Shown piece after piece: positions 57,358 through 64,000 of a DNA stretch of 64,000 bases; position 1 is the stretch's first letter; each line of letters opens with the position of its first letter. The notes beneath the pieces were generated by a model that saw only the letters and a program-made list of their open reading frames with translations, did no database searches and was not told the DNA's origin. Source of the stretch: Psychrobacter sp. Pi2-52 (lineage in GTDB: Bacteria > Pseudomonadota > Gammaproteobacteria > Pseudomonadales > Moraxellaceae); the NCBI RefSeq assembly GCF_904846705.1, contig NZ_CAJHBS010000005.1:1-64000 (forward strand). Reading direction: 5' to 3'. The translations under genes and the position numbers were made by a program.

Positions 57358-57377
57358 GTCAACATTAGGAAGATTAT

Positions 57378-59480
57378 ATGACAATGTTCAACACCATTAA
57401 GCGTGAATTTCAGTATGGCAACCAGCAGGTTGTTATCGAGACAGGCCGTATTGCCCGTCAAGCAAACTCTATCTTAGTACATATGGGCGGCGTAACAGTA
57501 TTAGTTGCAGCAGTCGTAAAATCAGAAGCTAAAGAAGGTCAAAACTTCTTTCCGCTAACGGTTAATTATCAAGAAAAAATGTATGCAGCGGGTAAAATCC
57601 CAGGTGCCTACGGCAAACGTGAAGGCCGTGCGAGCGAATTTGAAACTTTAACTTCACGCTTGATTGACCGTCCGATTCGTCCGCTATTCCCAGAAGGCTA
57701 CGTAAACGAAATCCAAATCACTGCAACAGTTGTATCATCAGATAAAACTCAGTCTGCAGATATCGCTGCACTAATCGGTGCTTCAGCAGCACTAGCTATC
57801 TCTGATGCGCCATTTAATGGTCCTGTTGCTGCTGCTCGTGTTGGTTTCATTAACGGTGAATACGTTCTAAACCCAACGTCTGAGCAGCTTGAAACCAGTG
57901 ATCTAGACTTGGTTGTAGCTGGTACTAAGTCTGCGGTATTAATGGTTGAATCTGAAGCGGCAGAGCTGTCAGAAGACCAGATGCTAGGTGCAGTATTGTA
58001 TGGTCATCAGCAACAACAAATCGTCATTGATAACATTGCGTCAATGGCTGAAGAAATCGGTACTGCTAAGCAGCAATACTCTGCTCCTGAGCGTGATCAA
58101 GCACTTACTAGCAGCATGAAAGAGCAGTTCGGCGAGCAAGTTGCTGACGCTTATACCATTACTGATAAGCAAACACGTTACACGAAGCTTGATGAAATTA
58201 AGCAGTCAATTATTGATGTACTTGCTGGTGATGCTGAGTCAGAAACTTATGCTGATACCGTATCTGAGCTTAAAGAAATCTATAACGACCTTAAATATCG
58301 TACTGTTCGTGACAACATCTTGTCAGGTAAGCCGCGTATCGATGGTCGTGACCCTGAGACAGTTCGTGCGCTTGACGTACAAGTTGGTGTATTGCCATAT
58401 ACGCATGGTTCAGCATTGTTCACACGTGGTGAGACGCAGGCATTGGTTACTACCACACTTGGTAACAGCCGTGACGTCAACATGATTGACTCACTAGGTG
58501 GCACGATTCGTGACCATTTCATGCTGCATTATAACTTCCCACATTTCTCAGTTGGTGAAACGGGCCGTGAAGGTATTCCAAAACGTCGTGAAATCGGTCA
58601 TGGTCGTCTAGCACGCCGCGGTGTACAAGCGATGTTGCCAGATAGTGAGCGTTTCCCGTATGTGATTCGTGTGGTATCAGAAATCACTGAATCTAACGGT
58701 TCATCTTCTATGGCTTCTGTTTGTGGTGCAAGTCTGGCATTGATGGACGCAGGCGTACCATTAAAAGCACCAGTGGCTGGTATCGCGATGGGTTTGGTTA
58801 AAGAAGGCGATCGTTTTGCTGTATTGTCAGACATCTTGGGTGATGAAGATCATCTAGGTGATATGGACTTTAAAGTAGCCGGTTCTAAAAATGGTATCAC
58901 TGCACTTCAGATGGATATCAAAATCGAAGGTATTACCCCTGACATCATGGAGCAAGCGCTTAAACAAGCCCATGCAGGTCGTATCCATATCCTAGAAGCA
59001 ATGAACCAAGTATTGCCTGAGAGCCGTACTGAAATCAATGCTCATGCACCAAACTACGCGGTTATCGAAATTAACCCAGACAAGATTCGTGACGTTATCG
59101 GTAAAGGCGGCGCAACTATCCGTCAGCTAACCGAAGAGACTGGTGCGGTTATCGATATCGATGACGCTGGTACGATTCGTATCTTTGGTGAAAACAAAGC
59201 AGCGACTAAAGCCGCTATCGGTAAAATCGAAGCAATAACTGCTGAAGTTGAAGTTGGTAAAACTTATGAAGGAACCGTTGCTCGTATCGTCGACTTCGGT
59301 GCATTTGTAAATGTCTTGCCAAACACGGATGGCCTAGTACATATTTCACAAATCGCAGAAGAGCGCGTAGAGAATGTATCAGACTACCTAAAAGAAGGCC
59401 AAATCGTTAAAGTGCTCGTACAAGACGTTGACAACCGTGGTCGTATCAAACTAACTATGAAAGGTGTTGAGCAGAACTAA
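57378..59480 (+). CDS. pnp: Polyribonucleotide nucleotidyltransferase (PNPase)
   Basis: PNPase degrades RNA from the 3' end using phosphate. Two RNase PH domains are present (the first with [21 protein letters not shown], in part; the second with [13 protein letters not shown] and [19 protein letters not shown]). They are followed by KH ([19 protein letters not shown]) and S1 ([19 protein letters not shown]). 700 residues, close to E. coli (711). AGGAAG lies five bases before the ATG. Confidence 0.98.
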   Translation: MTMFNTIKREFQYGNQQVVIETGRIARQANSILVHMGGVTVLVAAVVKSEAKEGQNFFPLTVNYQEKMYAAGKIPGAYGKREGRASEFETLTSRLIDRPIRPLFPEGYVNEIQITATVVSSDKTQSADIAALIGASAALAISDAPFNGPVAAARVGFINGEYVLNPTSEQLETSDLDLVVAGTKSAVLMVESEAAELSEDQMLGAVLYGHQQQQIVIDNIASMAEEIGTAKQQYSAPERDQALTSSMKEQFGEQVADAYTITDKQTRYTKLDEIKQSIIDVLAGDAESETYADTVSELKEIYNDLKYRTVRDNILSGKPRIDGRDPETVRALDVQVGVLPYTHGSALFTRGETQALVTTTLGNSRDVNMIDSLGGTIRDHFMLHYNFPHFSVGETGREGIPKRREIGHGRLARRGVQAMLPDSERFPYVIRVVSEITESNGSSSMASVCGASLALMDAGVPLKAPVAGIAMGLVKEGDRFAVLSDILGDEDHLGDMDFKVAGSKNGITALQMDIKIEGITPDIMEQALKQAHAGRIHILEAMNQVLPESRTEINAHAPNYAVIEINPDKIRDVIGKGGATIRQLTEETGAVIDIDDAGTIRIFGENKAATKAAIGKIEAITAEVEVGKTYEGTVARIVDFGAFVNVLPNTDGLVHISQIAEERVENVSDYLKEGQIVKVLVQDVDNRGRIKLTMKGVEQN

Positions 59481-59509
59481 TACTCAATATCTGATGTGGT
59501 TTAAGTAAT

Positions 59510-59558
59510 AAAAAACCGCCTTGAAATGCTCGTTATGAGTATTCAAGGCGGTTTTTTT
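59510..59558. terminator. Bidirectional terminator after pnp
   Basis: AAAAAACCGCCTTGAA pairs with TTCAAGGCGGTTTTTTT, with A and T tracts on both sides. It separates pnp from the convergent macro-like gene. Confidence 0.93.
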
Positions 59559-59599
59559 GTATGCTCAAAAGGACGATGACTGGCTAGCTAAAAGGCCAT

Positions 59600-60163
59600 T
59601 TATAAATCAATGCTTTTAGGAATATGTATATCGATACGAAGTTTTGGTAGGTCTTGTAAGTACTCAGTCAGTAATGGCAAAGTATCAGCATGCCAGTCTA
59701 AGGCCAGGGTATCTACTGTAGTATTTTCATTGAATACGAGATCACGTGGTTTGCCTGAGATAAGCGGCCGCGCAAGCAATGCAACTCTGCGTATGCCTTG
59801 GTAACGTATAAGCGGTATTATTTGCTGTTGTAAATCAATCAAAGCAGCAGTCAGCCAACGTATGCGCGCTGGATGATAAGGATGGTTTGATATCACAAGG
59901 TTGGCAATATAGTTTGGCTGGTTACCGTTACTACTGATACCAAGTCCGACCTGCTCACGTGTACGCTTATTAAGTAAGCAGCTACCAACATTCAGACTAC
60001 CATCGCGGCATGCACGATGATAGTGACTATAGTTATCAGGAAATAGAGTTTTCGCTCGTGTGAGTACAGGATCTAAAACGATACCAGTATTGTTGACAGG
60101 TAAAACAAGCAGCTGTGCATTGCTATTTAAAATAGAGGCATGTGTGAATTGCAAAATCGCCAT
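59600..60163 (-). CDS. Degenerate macro-domain-like protein
   Basis: The 187-residue protein begins at the ATG at 60163 with GAGAGG upstream. The first part resembles macro domains of the DarG/Ymd type: AILQFTHASILNSNAQLLVLPVNN, FPDNYSHYHRACRDGSLNVG, NYIANLVISN, and RIRWLTAALIDLQQQI. But the ADP-ribose loops differ: GVMGKG-type glycines are replaced by GIVLDP, and the second loop reads LARPLISGKPRDLVF. So it may have lost ADP-ribose binding or bind another ligand. It lies 34 bases after the coiled-coil gene, probably in one unit. The fold call is by pattern only. Confidence 0.6.
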   Translation of the reverse strand: MAILQFTHASILNSNAQLLVLPVNNTGIVLDPVLTRAKTLFPDNYSHYHRACRDGSLNVGSCLLNKRTREQVGLGISSNGNQPNYIANLVISNHPYHPARIRWLTAALIDLQQQIIPLIRYQGIRRVALLARPLISGKPRDLVFNENTTVDTLALDWHADTLPLLTEYLQDLPKLRIDIHIPKSIDL

Positions 60164-60197
60164 CGTAAGCCTCTCTATAACCAAATCAAGTATACGG

Positions 60198-60746
60198 TTA
60201 TTGAACCGTCGCTTTATTAGAGTCGTTTGCTTCTAACTGAGCAATTTGTTGTTCGAGTAGCGCAATTTGTTCTGCCTTCATATCAGTCAACTGCTTATTC
60301 ATAGCCACTTGTTCAGCGGCTAACTTTTCTTGTTCGGCCAGTCGCTGACGCTCATCTTCTAAACGATCAATCTCTTCTTTCGCCAAGCTATCATTTTCTG
60401 GTAGAGGCGCATCTAATATAGCAGTAGGATTTGGTATCGCGTTATTGTCATTATTGGCTGCTCCAGAGTTTTCATCCATGAGCACACTATTGTTAATCAC
60501 AGAGTCATCTGTTGTCTCAGATATATTGTCTGTTGTTGACTCTTTCGGCGTTTGCTCAGTTACTGGTGCCGAAGTGGCGTCATCTACAGGGAGTATGGAC
60601 TGAGTGCCAGATCTTCCTACGATAAGGTAGACAACGACGATAAGTAACAATATGGAGATAAGTACTGCCAGAATTTTCTGACGTGTTTTAGTCTGTTTTT
60701 TCTTGGAAGCGCGGGTTGATGAAGGCCGGATGTTGTCTGGTTTCAT
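60198..60746 (-). CDS. Membrane-anchored coiled-coil protein of unknown function
   Basis: The 182-residue protein has a basic cytoplasmic start (KKKQTKTRQK) and one membrane helix (about 25-44, ILAVLISILLLIVVVYLIVG). A disordered Thr/Asn/Asp-rich region follows, then a C-terminal coiled coil (about 122-172, Gln/Glu/Leu-rich). Topology suggests the coil is periplasmic. No family is recognised. It is cotranscribed with the macro-like gene downstream. Confidence 0.65.
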   Translation of the reverse strand: MKPDNIRPSSTRASKKKQTKTRQKILAVLISILLLIVVVYLIVGRSGTQSILPVDDATSAPVTEQTPKESTTDNISETTDDSVINNSVLMDENSGAANNDNNAIPNPTAILDAPLPENDSLAKEEIDRLEDERQRLAEQEKLAAEQVAMNKQLTDMKAEQIALLEQQIAQLEANDSNKATVQ

Positions 60747-60800
60747 ATTATGATCGATTCATGTCAAGAATATAAGTAGCCATACTATAGCAAACTCAAA

Positions 60801-60831
60801 ATAAAAAGCCTATCTATTGATAGATAGGCTT
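60801..60831 (-). terminator. Intrinsic terminator of the prlC-yheV unit
   Basis: AAGCCTATCTA pairs with TAGATAGGCTT around a TTGA loop; on the minus strand it runs into TTTTATTTTG. It lies downstream of the YheV-like gene. Confidence 0.85.
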
Positions 60832-60888
60832 AATAGACCATTAAATAATAAAGGATTTAATCTGTTTTTAAGTATGAAAACTAAATCG

Positions 60889-61146
60889 CTAAGACTTAAA
60901 TTTTACAGTACCGCTGGTGCCAGTCGCCATCGCATCGCGAGCCATTTGATCTTCTAAATGGTTCTTTGCGCTAATGGCATCAGGATCGGGACGGTGCTCT
61001 GTGTGTCCGCACTGAGTACATTCAATATACTCATCTGGGGCAGGAGTCACGATATTAACTTGCACCACAGCGTCCATCTCCTGACATTTTGGACAACGTA
61101 CCCCTGCTAAAAATCGGCGCTTAGGACTAGGTGACTGATAACGCAT
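60889..61146 (-). CDS. yheV: YheV-like zinc-ribbon protein
   Basis: The 85-residue protein has two Cys pairs, VRCPKCQEMD and ECTQCGHTEHRPDP, typical of a zinc ribbon, after KRRFLAGVRC. This is the YheV pattern. It starts immediately at the prlC stop; prlC followed by a YheV-like gene is a common neighbourhood. No activity is known. It is longer than E. coli YheV (66) at the C-terminus. Confidence 0.87.
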   Translation of the reverse strand: MRYQSPSPKRRFLAGVRCPKCQEMDAVVQVNIVTPAPDEYIECTQCGHTEHRPDPDAISAKNHLEDQMARDAMATGTSGTVKFKS

Positions 61147-63342
61147 TTAAATGACCTCGCGAGTCGTTTGAGTATTTGCCGCATCAATATTTTTAACATC
61201 AGTGAAACCATTATGACGTAGTAGGGCGTCGATACTGGCGCTACGACCACGGAAGTTTTCAAAGTTGGTCTTCGCTGGGAAACTGCCGCCAACAGATAAG
61301 ATAGACTCACGGAACGCTTTGCCTGTCGCTGGGTTGAAAATACCGTCTTCTTCAAACTTGCTAAACGCATCAGCTGATAGCAGTTCTGCCCATTTGTATG
61401 AGTAATAACCTGCAGCATAACCACCCGCGAAGATATGACTGAAACCATTAGCAAAGCGGTTATAGTCAGGTGTTTGCATAACGGAGATATCATGACGGAC
61501 AGTATTGAGCGTCTCTAAAATACCATCGTAACTAAGTGCTGGCGTATGAGCATGAATGAGTAAATCAAATAGAGCAAACTCAATCTGACGCAGCGTTTGC
61601 ATGCCGCTTTGGAAATTTTTGACTGCTAGTAGTGCATCGAGCTTGTTTTTAGGTAATGGCTCACCAGTCTCAACGTGACTACTGATAAGCGCGATACCTT
61701 CAGCGTCCCAAGCCCAGTTTTCCATAAACTGACTAGGAAGCTCGACCGCATCCCACTCGACGCCATTGACACCAGCGACATCACCCACCATCACTTGAGT
61801 CAATAAATGATGTAAGCCATGACCAAACTCGTGGAATAAGGTTAATACTTCATCATGAGTCAATAAACTAGGTTTGCCATCAAGTGCTGGCGTGAAATTG
61901 CCAACCATAAAGCAAACGGGCAGCTGTTGATGGTTCTGTTCTTCATAGCTATAGCGAGATTGAAAACCACTCATCCATGCACCGCCACGCTTACCGCTAC
62001 GCGCAAACAAGTCAAAGTAGAAGCCGCCGAGCAAGCGATCATCAGCGTCGAATAATTGATAAAAACTCACATCGTCATGCCAGCGAGAGACTGAGTCACT
62101 TTCTGCATCCTTATGACCTTGCTCTTGTACTTTGATACCGTATAGACGCTCAACGATAGTAAACAAGCCATTAATCACTTTAGGTAATGGGAAATATGGA
62201 CGAATTTCCTCTCGCGATAAGCTGAATTCACTTTGTTTTACCTTTTCAGCGATGTAGGCGCTATCCCACGGTTGCAATTCGTCAATGCCATAATCGCTAG
62301 CGTATTTCTGTAGCTGTGCCAAATCTGCTTTGGCAGCAGGGGTTGCTTGCGTTGCTAAGTCACGTAAGAATGTTTCAACTTCTAAGACGCTATCTGCCAT
62401 CTTGGTCGATAGCGATACTTCAGCATAATTTGCAAAACCAAGTAGCTTGGCTTTTTGCTCACGTAATGAGAGGATTTGACTCATATTGTCAGCATTATTT
62501 AATGAGTTTCCTTTTGCATTGGTATGCGTATCAAATTCAGAGGCGCGTGTGACGTAAGCATGATACAACGTCTCACGCAGGCTACGATCGTCCGCATGAG
62601 TCATGATCGCTAGATATACAGGAATATTTAAACTGGCCACATAATAAGGCGTTGGAAGCGCATCTATATCTGTTTGACTCAGAGTGCCATTAGTAAGCTC
62701 ACGCGCTTTGTATTGCTCACCTGCATCTGCCAATAGTGCCAAACCACTCTCTGTTAAGCCTTTTAATTGAGAGTCTTCTAAAGGCAGGGCAAATGCTTGC
62801 GTCGCATCCAAGATATTGTCCGAAAAGGTTGCAGACAGGGTCGATAACTCACTTTGGATAGCGGCAAACTTTTCTTGCTCAGCTTGAGGTAACGCAACGC
62901 CTGATAACTCAAAGCTACGTAATGCCAGTTCGATTGCACGTGCACGAGCAGGCTCTAACGTAGCAAAGAAATCTGTGTCATTGACGATAGTTTGATAGCG
63001 ATTAAACAAAGGCTGATGTTGGCCCACTCGCGTACCGTAAGCAGATAGCTTTGGTAGCAGCTCATGGTGAACATGACGAATCTCATCGTTGCTCATCACG
63101 CTATTGAGATGCGACAAAATACCCCAGCTACGATCTAATGCCAAATTGATATGGTCAAAGCTCATCACATCTGCCAAAGCTTGTTCAGCGCTTATTTTTT
63201 CAGCACTGTCACTTTCTATCGCGGTTAAGGTATCTAAAAAAGCATTGGCAGCATCAATAGCGTCAATTACTTGGTTCTGTAATGTATGTGGTGCAGTGTC
63301 GGTAAAATCGACAAGGCGTAAATCTAAAGGAGAAGGTGTCAT
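61147..63342 (-). CDS. prlC: Oligopeptidase A
   Basis: PrlC is an M3 metallopeptidase that degrades short peptides such as cleaved signal peptides. The zinc motif is LFHEFGHGLHHLL (HExxH), with the third ligand Glu in the following helix (VEWDAVELPSQFMENW). The ATG at 63342 (MTPSPLDLRL) is chosen; a TTG at 63378 would add 12 residues without support. About 731 residues, longer than E. coli (680) due to several polar insertions. Confidence 0.95.
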   Translation of the reverse strand: MTPSPLDLRLVDFTDTAPHTLQNQVIDAIDAANAFLDTLTAIESDSAEKISAEQALADVMSFDHINLALDRSWGILSHLNSVMSNDEIRHVHHELLPKLSAYGTRVGQHQPLFNRYQTIVNDTDFFATLEPARARAIELALRSFELSGVALPQAEQEKFAAIQSELSTLSATFSDNILDATQAFALPLEDSQLKGLTESGLALLADAGEQYKARELTNGTLSQTDIDALPTPYYVASLNIPVYLAIMTHADDRSLRETLYHAYVTRASEFDTHTNAKGNSLNNADNMSQILSLREQKAKLLGFANYAEVSLSTKMADSVLEVETFLRDLATQATPAAKADLAQLQKYASDYGIDELQPWDSAYIAEKVKQSEFSLSREEIRPYFPLPKVINGLFTIVERLYGIKVQEQGHKDAESDSVSRWHDDVSFYQLFDADDRLLGGFYFDLFARSGKRGGAWMSGFQSRYSYEEQNHQQLPVCFMVGNFTPALDGKPSLLTHDEVLTLFHEFGHGLHHLLTQVMVGDVAGVNGVEWDAVELPSQFMENWAWDAEGIALISSHVETGEPLPKNKLDALLAVKNFQSGMQTLRQIEFALFDLLIHAHTPALSYDGILETLNTVRHDISVMQTPDYNRFANGFSHIFAGGYAAGYYSYKWAELLSADAFSKFEEDGIFNPATGKAFRESILSVGGSFPAKTNFENFRGRSASIDALLRHNGFTDVKNIDAANTQTTREVI

Positions 63343-63838
63343 ATAGGTATCCGATATCAATGAATTATTATTAATCAAAATGAGAATGAGATAAATCTGG
63401 CTACTATTGAAATATACAGTGTGTTCTTATTTTATATATAGATTATATAAAAGATGGGTTCGTTTGGTAAAAATACAACCTAAGCATTTTTATACGATTC
63501 AAGTGAGTAAAGCAGTGCTAGCAATCTGAAAGTAAATATCGAAATTTTGACACTTAGATTCCACTTCTTAAGATAATTATCTGAATGTGTAGTTATGCTC
63601 GCTAAGGCATTTCTTTAACAATATAGAGTGCTCTACTTACAAAGCGCTATCATTTGCTTGCAAATTAACCCTACAGGGAGTGGGGTATAGCTGTTAGCAT
63701 CAAGATAATGGAATTTAAATATTATGCATCGACAGGATGCAAGAAAAACACGGACAGAAATTTCTATGTTCATAACAGTATATGAGTGAAGAAATACATA
63801 AAGTTAAAAATGAACGATAATAAAACAAGGAGCAATAT
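63343..63838. other. Divergent spacer between prlC and the right-end gene
   Basis: No gene over 20 codons with a ribosome binding site is seen. A 12-codon frame (63782-63820) is not called. It carries the promoters of prlC and of the right-end gene, which I could not place. Confidence 0.5.
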
Positions 63839-64000
63839 ATGAAAGCGACTCTTAAAAGTTTACGTGAAACTAAAGCGAATCCTGCTGTAAGTATCTTTGT
63901 TAAAACGCATCGTGAACATCCAGCTAATGAGCAAGATCCTATCGCTCTAAAAAACCAATTGAAAGTTGCCGAAGATCGTCTGACAAAAGAGTACGATAAA
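63839..64000 (+). CDS. Partial CDS, probable baeRF-family protein (eRF1-like)
   Basis: An ATG at 63839 with AAGGAGCAATAT before it opens a frame that continues past the right edge (54 codons visible). The segment NPAVSIFVKTHREHPANEQ followed by DPIALKNQLKVAEDRLTKE strongly resembles the start of bacterial archaeo-eukaryotic release-factor (baeRF) proteins, which typically begin with SIYLPTHR and DPIRLKNLLREAEERL-like segments. Their role is proposed in ribosome rescue or stress but is largely unstudied. Only the N-terminus can be judged. Confidence 0.6.
   Translation, partial: MKATLKSLRETKANPAVSIFVKTHREHPANEQDPIALKNQLKVAEDRLTKEYDK

Larger units (their letters stand above)
56689..57377. other. 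690-bp spacer between rpsO and pnp
   Basis: After the rpsO terminator comes a long AT-rich region with no gene, ending in the pnp leader hairpin (57316-57357). It is much longer than the rpsO-pnp spacer of E. coli. It probably holds the pnp promoter, which I could not place. Confidence 0.5.

Noticed and set aside
63782-63820. 12-codon frame MSEEIHKVKNER ahead of the right-end gene
   Set aside because: Too short, no ribosome binding site, no amino-acid run that would suggest attenuation.

Overview
This window reads as ordinary chromosome of a gammaproteobacterium of the family Moraxellaceae, most likely Psychrobacter. The support is the low-to-middle GC content with AT-rich spacers, Gln/Asn/Ser-rich protein tails, the tpiA-secG-tRNA-Leu-tRNA-fMet-rimP-nusA-infB-rbfA-truB-rpsO-pnp order, pilB-pilC-pilD-coaE, and a DsbC/DsbB/ErpA/SstT/XerD set typical of the group. 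The species call is inference from protein flavour and gene order. I see no insertion sequence, prophage, CRISPR array or toxin-antitoxin locus. Nearly all genes are housekeeping.

Layout. 1-6.4 kb: a partial gene, then DsrE-like, thioesterase, YheT hydrolase, YigZ, RsuA, a frameshifted dsbC and a DUF2939 protein. 6.8-10 kb: dnaJ, dapB and a secretin-like secreted protein. 10-18.6 kb, all on the minus strand: ornithine decarboxylase, peptide deformylase, a GlsB-type membrane protein, mpl, an NlpE-like lipoprotein, dsbB, gshA and erpA. 19-25 kb: an ABC-F ATPase (YheS), a small RlpA-like protein, cbpA-cbpM and sstT. 25.4-31.5 kb: holC-pepA and a cysteine hydrolase on the minus strand, then lptF-lptG on the plus strand. 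31.6-38.4 kb: a methyltransferase, a PH-domain protein, DUF3817, xerD, tusA, a membrane protein, ruvX, yqgE and recN. 39-45.3 kb: ppnP, rlmB, and the minus-strand pilB-pilC-pilD-coaE run. 45.6-59.5 kb: the classical translation/transcription block from tpiA to pnp, interrupted by a DJ-1/PfpI gene and two very small acidic-protein genes. 59.6-64 kb: a macro-like protein, a membrane-anchored coiled-coil protein, a YheV-like zinc protein, prlC, and the start of a probable baeRF-family gene.

Themes. Several genes serve thiol and redox chemistry: dsbB, the broken dsbC, gshA, tusA, the DsrE-like protein and erpA. Chaperone functions appear twice (dnaJ, and cbpA with its inhibitor cbpM). Envelope building is represented by lptFG, mpl, RlpA and the type IV pilus genes. 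Many genes end in clear intrinsic terminators, so most transcription units are short.

Most notable signals: two exact matches to the ParB-binding parS consensus (3152 and 20891) that suggest an origin-proximal position; a dsbC gene with two frame breaks; an initiator tRNA with a U1-U72 mismatch behind a perfect sigma-70 promoter; a long hairpin just before pnp; a degenerate macro-domain protein paired with a membrane coiled-coil protein; and two tandem tiny acidic proteins. I found no clearly new multi-gene system; the last two are the best candidates for undescribed biology.
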